Origin: Victivallales bacterium
GTDB lineage: Bacteria; Verrucomicrobiota; Lentisphaeria; Oligosphaerales; Oligosphaeraceae
DNA: 10,678 nt
Reading direction: 5' to 3'
NCBI GenBank assembly: GCA_017431185.1
Contig: JAFRLP010000525.1
Coordinates: 1 to 10,678 of the forward strand
Positions 1-6,318 of the stretch are shown here, one piece after another (position 1 is the first letter of the stretch; every line of letters begins with the position of its first letter). Below the pieces are notes generated by a model. It was not told the DNA's origin. It made no database searches and saw only the letters and a program-made list of their open reading frames with translations. The translations under genes were made by a program, and so were the position numbers.

Positions 1-2
1 CA

Positions 3-21
3 GGCCGCGCTCCGCGCGGCC
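3..21. repeat. GC-rich perfect palindrome (hairpin)
   Basis: Arms GGCCGCGC (3-10) and GCGCGGCC (14-21) pair perfectly around a TCC loop. Read on the minus strand, its core CCGCGCGGAGCGCGG is identical to the palindrome at 10260-10274. It is therefore a member of a dispersed family and not a private terminator. It sits upstream of the ATPase gene and is not followed by a T-run on the plus strand. Confidence 0.7.
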
Positions 22-168
22 AACCTCCATTGCACAGGGGGGAAATTTTTAGTGTATATCACGTTTTTTTGCCGTTGTCAGGTGGCGAGATAGGTTTCAT
101 CCGCTATCTTATGCAAATAACAGTACCACACATGCCGTCGGGAGACTGGTTAACAACCACAATGGTTT

Positions 169-1443
169 ATGGAACTTCATATTGAAAACTTTGCCAAGAT
201 TTCAAAAGCCGACATTGTTTTTGACGGGTTGACGGTCATTGCTGGCGATAACAACACTGGAAAGAGCACGGTTGGAAAGGTGTTGTATTCTTTTTTCAGG
301 TCTCTTTCAAATCTTGACAAAAGAATTCAGAGTGAGCGCCTTGATTCGATTCGTGCGGCTTTTGAGGTTGTTCCTGGAATAGCATCTTACGGAGATGTCA
401 TTCCTAAATTGCTAAACGGAGACGCTCCTGAACTTATAGTGGCGGATATTCTCAAGTCATTTTGGGATATGGGCGAGAAAATTGGGGCACCCAGACCCTC
501 AGAGGAAGACTCAGCCGCCATCAAAGCCATGTACTTAAAAACTGTTCTGACCAACATAGAGCAAGCGCAGAAAACAACTGATATTGACTATGGCAAACGT
601 ATTCTCTTGCGAGTTTTTGATTGTGTTTTTCACAAGCAGTATCATCCGCTCCAGCCAAGTGAAGGCGTTGCACGTCTGGTTTTAACAGTAAAGGGCCAGA
701 AAAACGTTATTGAATTCGGGCAAGAAACTTGGCAGCGTCAATGGCCAACGAAGTTTCTCAAAAAAGCCCGTTTGATAACCACACCTGATATTCTTTCCTT
801 GGTGAATGTTCCTCAATTGGAGTCTGATAAGAATGCCTCTAGGTATTTTGAAAAATATTCTTTGGAGATTCTTAAGGAACTAAGGGAGGAAAACCCGCTT
901 TCGTCAGCCAGCCAGATTGCATCTGAAAAACTATTGAATGACATCCGCCAGACACTTGACAAAGTTATTGGGGGAGTATTCAAACGTGATGAGCAGAATG
1001 AGTTTGCTCTTTTCGAAAAAGGTCATTCGAATCCCACCAAGGCTGCAAACCTTTCCATGGGCCTTAAGACTTTTGTGCTGCTGCGTCTTATGCTTGAAAA
1101 GGGTGTATTGTCCGAAAAAGATGTTCTCGTTCTTGATGAGCCTGAGAATCATCTCCACCCAGAATGGCAAGTCATCTATGCGAAGTTACTGGTTCTTTTG
1201 CAAAAATCATTCCAGTTGACCATGTTGGTGACATCACACAGCAATTTTTTCGTTAATGCGCTGCAACGCTTCAGCATATCCGAAGGTATCCAGGCACAAA
1301 CGCATTTTTATCTGTCACAACCTGACGCGACAAGACCTGGCTTCTGTACATTCTTGGATAAAGAGGACTCTGCAAGCGACATTATGCGTTCATTTAATAC
1401 AGCATATAACTCAATAGACGAAATGTCTGGAGGTAATAAGTGA
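169..1443 (+). CDS. AAA/ABC-type ATPase, defence-associated candidate
   Basis: A 424-residue cytoplasmic ATPase of the SMC/OLD-like AAA_21 kind, which couples ATP hydrolysis to the action of a partner. Seen: Walker A GDNNTGKST at residues 26-34; a long, mostly helical insert at about 40-290; a signature-like NLSMGLK at 294-300; Walker B VLVLDEPEN at 319-327 with catalytic E324; and an H-loop TSH at 355-357. There is no TOPRIM nuclease domain after the ATPase core, unlike OLD or GajA, and no membrane segment. The next gene starts inside the stop codon (GTGA overlap), so the two are probably translationally coupled. No good Shine-Dalgarno lies close to the ATG; the nearest purine run ends about 24 bases upstream. 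Sampled stretches are 35-38% GC, well below the rest of the window, which suggests transfer. The ATPase assignment is firm. The defence role is inferred from the architecture and the neighbour. Confidence 0.85.
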   Translation: MELHIENFAKISKADIVFDGLTVIAGDNNTGKSTVGKVLYSFFRSLSNLDKRIQSERLDSIRAAFEVVPGIASYGDVIPKLLNGDAPELIVADILKSFWDMGEKIGAPRPSEEDSAAIKAMYLKTVLTNIEQAQKTTDIDYGKRILLRVFDCVFHKQYHPLQPSEGVARLVLTVKGQKNVIEFGQETWQRQWPTKFLKKARLITTPDILSLVNVPQLESDKNASRYFEKYSLEILKELREENPLSSASQIASEKLLNDIRQTLDKVIGGVFKRDEQNEFALFEKGHSNPTKAANLSMGLKTFVLLRLMLEKGVLSEKDVLVLDEPENHLHPEWQVIYAKLLVLLQKSFQLTMLVTSHSNFFVNALQRFSISEGIQAQTHFYLSQPDATRPGFCTFLDKEDSASDIMRSFNTAYNSIDEMSGGNK

Positions 1444-2099
1444 AGGGAATGACGAGGTTTATACAAAGTCCTGGCATCGGCAGGACACTTTCCGCATTAT
1501 TGACAGAGGAAATTGCCGCAAATGGGAAGGATGTCAGCAATTATGTCAATGACTGGCAGCCTAACGACATCAAGACAATCAGGCAAAAACTTGAAAAAGA
1601 AAACGGAAACATCGCAAATGCCGTTGACTTGGGAGAACAATCGGATTCAGTTAAAGGTGAGGACGCAATGCGAAGTGTTTATCCCGCAGCAGGTTCAAAC
1701 AAGGCGACCGATGTCATAACTCTTAAAAACACCTCAGGTATGCTTTCGCTGATAGAGGTGAAATACCTCATTAAATTTGCATGTAAGGGACCATTTGGAG
1801 GATGTGGCTCGTTCAAGCAGCGCATATCTGGCAAGTTTTTGGCAATGGAGAATCAAATGATTCCAGACGAGGAGGAAATAGACCCTTTGCGCGTGTTGGT
1901 AGTGTCAGAAGAGCAATTCCCTTTTTCCGTCAATCACATTCGCGCTCTAATGGCGGAAGATTATCCGCCAGGTACTTTTTCCGATGACGGGAAAACACAT
2001 GCATACGTGTTGTGCTCGTCAGTTGGTTTAAGAAGGGTTCTCGACAATCCTTCGGCAATCAACACGAATGATAACGACTACCTGTTCTTCGTCATTTAG
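1440..2099 (+). CDS. Putative PD-(D/E)xK nuclease-fold partner of the ATPase
   Basis: A 219-residue protein of no family I can name. The segment at residues 89-110 looks like the core beta-hairpin of a PD-(D/E)xK nuclease: D91, a strand, a TSG turn, then a strand ending LIEVKY, with E106 and K108. This gives D-x14-E-x-K. Upstream E74 and downstream K126/Q127 could complete the site, and a further strand RVLVVS lies at 151-156. No signal peptide or membrane helix is visible. I chose the GTG start at 1440 because GGAGG (1429-1433) is 6 bases upstream; an in-frame ATG at 1449 is possible but sits 15 bases away. It overlaps the ATPase stop codon by 4 bases and shares its low GC. Together they resemble two-gene ATPase plus nuclease antiphage modules, but the partner is not the HNH type of Septu. 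The nuclease activity is inferred from motif spacing alone. Confidence 0.6.
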   Translation: MKGMTRFIQSPGIGRTLSALLTEEIAANGKDVSNYVNDWQPNDIKTIRQKLEKENGNIANAVDLGEQSDSVKGEDAMRSVYPAAGSNKATDVITLKNTSGMLSLIEVKYLIKFACKGPFGGCGSFKQRISGKFLAMENQMIPDEEEIDPLRVLVVSEEQFPFSVNHIRALMAEDYPPGTFSDDGKTHAYVLCSSVGLRRVLDNPSAINTNDNDYLFFVI

Positions 2100-2140
2100 T
2101 ACCTATTGTATAAACACCCTTAACTTGAGGGATTCGCACC

Positions 2141-3142
2141 ATGATGACTGCCCGCAAAAACTTTTGTCGTCTGCTGATAGGCCTGGCTGTTTTTCCGTTT
2201 CTTGCGGTATATGCCAGGCTGGAGTCGCCTTTGGCAGAATCGGCTTTGCTCTGGAAACAGGCGAAGGAACTTCATCCTGGCATCATTCATCGTGAGATGA
2301 CCTTCACCTTGCCGCGGGCAATGTGCATCCAGGCCGTCCGCATTGATTTGCAGACGCCTGGCCTGCGTCTGGCGACCTTCGAACCAGCGGAAAACGCAGG
2401 CCAGCCCATGCCTGGCTTTCCCGACAAGGTGATTCGCACCAAACGTGAGAAGGTCAGTGATTTTCTATTGCGCTGCCGCAAACCCGTGGAGGAGGGAGGA
2501 CGCGGACTGAATATGGTTCTGGCGGTCAACGCCTGCCCCTGGAGTCCCTGGCAGATGCCATGGAACCATCCCTACGCCGACAGGACTGGTCTGCTGGTCA
2601 CCGATGGCAAATTGGTCAGTCCCAATACGGGAAACCCTGGGCTGGTCGTCACGAAGTCTGGTCAAGTGGAGTTTCGCTCGTTCCCCAAAGACGCAGAGGT
2701 GTCCATTGACGATATCCAACTCTGCATCTGCGGGTTTTCCGTGATTCTGCGTGATGGCAAAATCCTTCCCAAGGACGGCGGCGACTGCCATCCGCGAACC
2801 GTTTTCGGGCTCTCCTCAGACCATCGCTGGCTCTATCTGCTCATCATTGATGGCCGTCAAAAGGGCTATTCCGAAGGAGCCAACCTTTATGAGTGCGCCC
2901 AAATCGTGAGGCAACTGGGAGCCTGCGAGGCCCTGAACATGGATGGGGGAGGCTCTTCCACCCTCATCACCTGGGATGAGGCCTCGCAGTCCCCCGTCAT
3001 GCTGAATCGCCACGACCCGAACCGACGCTCCCAGCGCAAGGTCGGCGGCGCCGTCGGCTTCTATTTCGTCAGCGCCTCTGCTGAACCTTCATCCCAACTG
3101 GTGTTGCCGAACACGCCGTCCTGGAAGAAGACGGGGCGATAG
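2141..3142 (+). CDS. Exported phosphodiester glycosidase (NAGPA-domain) protein
   Basis: A 333-residue protein with an N-terminal signal peptide (basic MMTARKNFCR, hydrophobic core at about 11-24). It belongs by its motifs to the family of N-acetylglucosamine-1-phosphodiester alpha-N-acetylglucosaminidase (NAGPA, PF09992). That family cleaves sugar-phosphodiester bonds; bacterial members act outside the cytoplasm on poorly known glycan substrates. Characteristic pieces are VLAVNACPW (126-134), LLVTDGKLVS (151-160), HPRTVFGL (217-224), LLIIDGRQKGYSEGANL (233-249) and the signature NMDGGGSSTLI (266-276), ending in GGAVGFYF (302-309). The start has GAGGG (2127-2131) 9 bases upstream. The domain normally ends near GFYF. 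Here about 24 further residues run on into the 3' end of the convergent gene, overlapping it by 82 bases. GC rises sharply relative to the two preceding genes, so this is likely a separate transcription unit. Confidence 0.85.
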   Translation: MMTARKNFCRLLIGLAVFPFLAVYARLESPLAESALLWKQAKELHPGIIHREMTFTLPRAMCIQAVRIDLQTPGLRLATFEPAENAGQPMPGFPDKVIRTKREKVSDFLLRCRKPVEEGGRGLNMVLAVNACPWSPWQMPWNHPYADRTGLLVTDGKLVSPNTGNPGLVVTKSGQVEFRSFPKDAEVSIDDIQLCICGFSVILRDGKILPKDGGDCHPRTVFGLSSDHRWLYLLIIDGRQKGYSEGANLYECAQIVRQLGACEALNMDGGGSSTLITWDEASQSPVMLNRHDPNRRSQRKVGGAVGFYFVSASAEPSSQLVLPNTPSWKKTGR

Positions 3143-4227
3143 CCCAATTCAGTTGGGACACGGCAGCAGACCTCAAGGCGCGCAAAGTAATCGGGCAGGA
3201 AATTGGCGTAGTACGGATAGGCGTACTGCTCGTGTCCTATGCACTCCAGGACCTCCGTCCCTGTCTCAACTCGCCTGGCGTCCTCCGCGCGAATCTTCTG
3301 CTCGATTTCAGCGGGCGTGTCAATGTTGAAGCAAAAGAAGGTGCGGGAGAGGAAGAGCTGGTAGTCAGGGTCATAGAAGCAGCGGCGCCGCAGCATGTGA
3401 TGCGCAACATCCTGCTCATAGAAGAAACCGATGTCGCAGGCTCCCTGCTGCATCTCCTGAACCTTTCCCTCCACGACAAGGCGGTTGGACATGAAGCCGC
3501 CAGAGGTCAAAATCTTGACCCCATGTTCGCGCATGATATGAAAATGCTCAGGCGGCAGCATCGCCCAATGGACATTGGTTGGCGCGGAACAACTCTTTTC
3601 CCCTGCAAAACGGATGATTTCACGGTTCACTGTCTCCAAGTCATGCGTCAATTGCTTTCCCGTGCAATGCTGGTAGGGACGGTCCGGGAATTCGGCCCAG
3701 GCATGAAAAGCCAAATGCAGCCAATCCGCGCTCTCCTCAAATTCGCCACGATAGCAGTCGGGCATCTGGTCAAGCGTGAATTTCTGCGGATCATGGTCGT
3801 TCCGATAGAAGCATTTGAGGATGAACTTGCTGCCGTAGGTCTCGTGCAGCCGCCGCAGTTGCGCCAGATAGAATTGATCAAACAGCCGCCGCGGACGCTC
3901 CCGCGCCAATTCCGTCAGGAAAAAACAGTTGTCGTCAATGCGAACGGCGTAGCGCAGATACGAGAGCTTGTCCCACACCAACGTGATGGTCTGGCTATGC
4001 TCGCCGTACTTGTCGATGGCTGTGGCTGTGACTCGGTTGATTTTCTCCGTCAATGTGACGGTGGCGCGAAACTCACGGTCATTGCGGAGAGCCGTCACTC
4101 CATTTACCGTGACTCGACTGGACGGACTGGCAATGCCACGCAACTCAATGCGTAATCCCTCTGCGCTCTCCTGGCCATGCGTATGGTTCAGGATTTCGCC
4201 ATTGCGATGGGAAATGATTTCCAGCAT
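3061..4227 (-). CDS. Polysaccharide deacetylase-like protein with N-terminal Ig-like domain
   Basis: A 388-residue protein, recognised only loosely. Residues about 20-85 alternate strands in the manner of an Ig-like beta-sandwich (RVTVNG at 38-43, FRATVTLT at 53-60, RVTATAIDKYG at 65-75). The rest resembles NodB-type polysaccharide deacetylase or related barrels: paired aspartates D98-D99 in RIDDN, H175 in AFHAWAEFPDRPY, H220-W221, and H332 in GHEQYAYPYY could line a metal or substrate site. No signal peptide is seen, so a cytoplasmic carbohydrate-modifying role is possible. I chose the ATG at 4227 because AGGAG lies 6 bases upstream. A longer in-frame reading back to 4374 runs through palindromic repeats and is not credible. 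It is the last gene in the direction of the galactonate genes, separated from the aldolase by 221 bases of repeats. Its role there is unknown. Confidence 0.6.
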   Translation of the reverse strand: MLEIISHRNGEILNHTHGQESAEGLRIELRGIASPSSRVTVNGVTALRNDREFRATVTLTEKINRVTATAIDKYGEHSQTITLVWDKLSYLRYAVRIDDNCFFLTELARERPRRLFDQFYLAQLRRLHETYGSKFILKCFYRNDHDPQKFTLDQMPDCYRGEFEESADWLHLAFHAWAEFPDRPYQHCTGKQLTHDLETVNREIIRFAGEKSCSAPTNVHWAMLPPEHFHIMREHGVKILTSGGFMSNRLVVEGKVQEMQQGACDIGFFYEQDVAHHMLRRRCFYDPDYQLFLSRTFFCFNIDTPAEIEQKIRAEDARRVETGTEVLECIGHEQYAYPYYANFLPDYFARLEVCCRVPTELGYRPVFFQDGVFGNTSWDEGSAEALTK

Positions 4228-4238
4228 GATTTTCTCCT

Positions 4239-4423
4239 GAGTAAAGGTAGCGGCGGCGTCCACGCCGCCGTCAACACAATGCAGGAAACGCGCACGTGGC
4301 GCGTCTGCACGGTGGCGTCCCTGACGGGGCGCAAACCGATTTGTCGCGATTGCACCCCAGGTGACCGCGCCCATGGGGCGCGTTCACCTGGGGCTAACAA
4401 TGTTCCGCCCCTGGCGGGGCGGA
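4239..4423. repeat. Cluster of four palindromic repeat units between aldolase and deacetylase-like genes
   Basis: The 221-base gap at 4228-4448 holds four hairpins and no gene. Hairpin 1: arms CGGCGGCGT (4251-4259) and ACGCCGCCG (4262-4270). Hairpin 2: ACGCGC (4288-4293) and GCGCGT (4299-4304). Hairpin 3: 18-base arms at 4355-4372 and 4376-4393 with a single mismatch and the three-base loop ATG. Hairpin 4: TCCGCCCC (4404-4411) and GGGGCGGA (4416-4423). Bases 4239-4289 form a near-copy, in the opposite orientation, of 6194-6243. None has an adjacent T-run, so they are better read as a mobile or REP-like palindrome family than as simple terminators. They would still be expected to fold in the transcript. 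Confidence 0.75.
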
Positions 4424-4448
4424 CATCCCCGTGTTTCATTGGAGTGTT

Positions 4449-5072
4449 TTACGGCACGGATGTGGCGATTTTGGCGAACGCCGCCGCGTCACGGCGGATG
4501 TCCGCCAGGGATTTGCCTGGCTTGTAGAGGTTGCCGCCAATGCCGGCTCCGTGGCAGACGGCGAGAAACTCGGCAAGATTCTGCTGGTTGACTCCCCCCA
4601 CGGCAAAGATGGGGGCTTTGATGACCGCCTGGATGTTCTTGATGTAGCTGACCCCGAAATTGCCCGCCGGGAAGAGTTTGAGGTAGTGAGCGCCAGCCGC
4701 CATGGCCACAAAACCTTCCGTTGGGGTCAGAAAACCAGGCATGGAGAGCATGTCCTGGCGCACCGTCTCGCGGATGACCTCCGTGTCGGTGTTGGGCGAG
4801 ATGATGAATTCGCCGCCCGCCGCTTTCACTTCCTGCACCTGCTGCGGAGTAAGGACGGTGCCCGCGCCGACCAACTGGCGCCCCGCGCAATGCCTGGCCG
4901 CCACGGCAATCGCCTCTGGAGCGCCTGGCGTGTTCAGCGGAATCTCCAGAAGATTGATGCCGTTCTCGTGGAGGATATCGCAGACCGACGGCAGTTCCGC
5001 CGCCGTGATCCCGCGCAGAATCGCCACGATGGGACAGTCAGAAAGATATTGCTCGAAGATTTCCTTTTTCAT
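4449..5072 (-). CDS. dgoA: 2-dehydro-3-deoxy-6-phosphogalactonate (KDPGal/KDPG) aldolase
   Basis: A 207-residue class I Schiff-base aldolase of the KDPG/KHG family, full length for the family. It splits a 2-keto-3-deoxy-6-phospho-sugar acid into pyruvate and glyceraldehyde-3-phosphate. Visible: PIVAILRGIT (14-23); E43 in LLEIPLNTP, the proton-shuttling glutamate; GAGTVLTP (69-76); SPN at 92-94; the Schiff-base lysine K132 in YLKLFPA; and phosphate-binding FAVGGV (156-161) with GAGIGGNLY (176-184). The IPLNTP motif and the NLYKPGKS ending resemble remembered E. coli DgoA (IPLNSP, DLYRAGQS) more than Eda (VTLRT), so KDPGal is the likelier substrate. Its ATG overlaps the kinase stop codon by 4 bases (ATGA), so translation is probably coupled. 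The family is certain; galacto over gluco specificity is inferred from motifs and from dgoD upstream. Confidence 0.88.
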   Translation of the reverse strand: MKKEIFEQYLSDCPIVAILRGITAAELPSVCDILHENGINLLEIPLNTPGAPEAIAVAARHCAGRQLVGAGTVLTPQQVQEVKAAGGEFIISPNTDTEVIRETVRQDMLSMPGFLTPTEGFVAMAAGAHYLKLFPAGNFGVSYIKNIQAVIKAPIFAVGGVNQQNLAEFLAVCHGAGIGGNLYKPGKSLADIRRDAAAFAKIATSVP

Positions 5073-6166
5073 CTCTGCACTCTCCCTGTTGCGGAACCGC
5101 GCATCAGATTTTCGACCTCGGCGCGGGTGCTGAAATTGAAGTCGCCGTGGCAGGTGTGCTTCAGTGCGCTGGCGGCGACGGCGAAGCGTATGGCGTCCGC
5201 AGGGGCAGCCAGTTCTGGAGTGTCAAGGGCGAAAAGCAACCCCGCGCAGAAAGAATCGCCGCCGCCGAAGCGGTCAACGATATTGTGGATTTGGTAGGGG
5301 GCGTACCCGCCGTCCGCCGTCAGAGGCGCGAAATGCGCGGTCTTCGCCTGGCAATCGTAGAGCATTCCGCCCCAGTTGTTGTGGTCGGCGGAGATGCTTT
5401 CGCGGAGCGTGATGGCAACGTACTTGGCCTTGGGGAAACGCGCGGAGAGTTGTGCGGCGACCTCCTGGTATCCCGCGATGTTGAGTTTGCCGGAGTCAAT
5501 GGCGGTGTCCTTGGCGCTGATGCCGAACACGTCGGATGCGTCCTCCTCATTGCCGATGATGATGTCCGCCAGAGGGACGATTTCGCCCATGCACCGTCCA
5601 GCCAGTTCCTTTTTGGGGGTGCCAGGCTCCCAGTTCCACAGTTTCTTGCGGTAGTTGAGGTCGATGGAGATGGTCAGTCCCAGTTCCGCCGCGCGTTTGG
5701 CCAGCGCCAAAGTCACCTCGTATGCATTGCGGGTGAGCGACGGGGTGATGCCAGTCAGGTGCAGGTGTCCGCAGCCGTCAAGCATGCTGTCCATGTCATA
5801 CGCCGTGACAGGCAGGGAGGCTATCACCGAGCCTTCCCGATCGTAGATGACCGAGGAGCCGCGCATGTTCGACCCCAGTTCCGCGTAATAGACGCCCATC
5901 CGTCCGCTTGACTTGTAATGGATGCGCGACACGTCGCACCCCAGCCCCCGCATTTGCGTGGCAAAAGCCCGCGCGATGGCATTGTCAGGCAACGCCGTCA
6001 GATAGCGCGACTGCCCGCCCAGCATGGCGACGGAGGCGCAGACATTCGCCTCGCCGCCGCCAAATGTCGCCTGCAGCATTCCAGGCAACGCCTGGGCATA
6101 GCGCATGCGCTCAGGCGGGCAAAGCCGCAGCATCACTTCTCCAAATCCGGCAATGGTCTTGCTCAT
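5069..6166 (-). CDS. PfkB-family 2-keto-3-deoxy-sugar-acid kinase (KDG/KDGal kinase)
   Basis: A 365-residue ribokinase/PfkB-family kinase that probably phosphorylates 2-keto-3-deoxygalactonate (or -gluconate) at O6. N-terminal GFGEVMLRLCPPER (7-20) and FGGGEANVCASVAMLGG (35-51) are typical of KdgK-type enzymes. DLNYRKKLW (169-177) and GNEEDASDVFG (205-215) follow the family order. The C-terminal anion-hole and catalytic motif DRFGGGDSFCAGLL (298-311) has D304 as the predicted base; GGGD replaces the commoner GAGD, as in many KDG kinases. I chose the ATG at 6166 because AGGAG (6175-6179) lies 8 bases upstream; an extra 8 residues upstream are less likely. The upstream 147 bases to dgoD hold three palindromic units and a 16-base leader also found at 10319. 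E. coli uses the unrelated DgoK for this step, so this is a non-orthologous replacement. Sugar preference is inferred from the neighbours. Confidence 0.88.
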   Translation of the reverse strand: MSKTIAGFGEVMLRLCPPERMRYAQALPGMLQATFGGGEANVCASVAMLGGQSRYLTALPDNAIARAFATQMRGLGCDVSRIHYKSSGRMGVYYAELGSNMRGSSVIYDREGSVIASLPVTAYDMDSMLDGCGHLHLTGITPSLTRNAYEVTLALAKRAAELGLTISIDLNYRKKLWNWEPGTPKKELAGRCMGEIVPLADIIIGNEEDASDVFGISAKDTAIDSGKLNIAGYQEVAAQLSARFPKAKYVAITLRESISADHNNWGGMLYDCQAKTAHFAPLTADGGYAPYQIHNIVDRFGGGDSFCAGLLFALDTPELAAPADAIRFAVAASALKHTCHGDFNFSTRAEVENLMRGSATGRVQR

Positions 6167-6193
6167 TCTTTGTTCTCCTATGAAACACACAGT

Positions 6194-6318
6194 GTTTCCT
6201 GCGTTGTGCTGACGGCGGCGAGACGCCGCCGCTACCTTTACTCCTATTGTACCGACGGCGTACCTGCCGTCGCTTGGTTTTCCTGCGTTGTACCGACGGC
6301 GAGGACGCCGCCGCTACC
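6194..6318 (-). repeat. Three tandem ~41-bp palindromic units between dgoD and the kinase gene
   Basis: Read on the minus strand, units run 6318-6278, 6277-6237 and 6236-6194. Each has a short GC-rich hairpin followed by a purine-rich tail (GGTACAACGCAGGAAA or a variant). The hairpins are at about 6294-6313 (imperfect), CGACGGC 6253-6259 with GCCGTCG 6266-6272, and CGGCGGCG 6213-6220 with CGCCGCCG 6224-6231. The first unit begins at the last codon of dgoD and contains its TAG stop (6316-6314). The third unit plus its flank (6194-6243) matches 4239-4289 in inverse orientation with about four differences, including a fully identical 22-base stretch (6222-6243). Confidence 0.8.

Noticed and set aside
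2104..2131. Terminator after the nuclease gene
   Set aside because: Only a weak CCCTTA/TGAGGG pairing (with a wobble pair) that includes the next gene's ribosome-binding site; there is no T-run.
3232..4155. 307-codon open frame on the plus strand
   Set aside because: Antisense to the deacetylase-like gene, which has a good ribosome-binding site and protein-like composition; no motif is seen in this frame.
4228..4374. N-terminal extension of the deacetylase-like protein
   Set aside because: The added 49 residues are translated palindromic repeat. An AGGAG lies six bases before the ATG at 4227.
4431..5297. 288-codon open frame on the plus strand
   Set aside because: Antisense to the aldolase and the kinase C-terminus, whose catalytic motifs are unambiguous.
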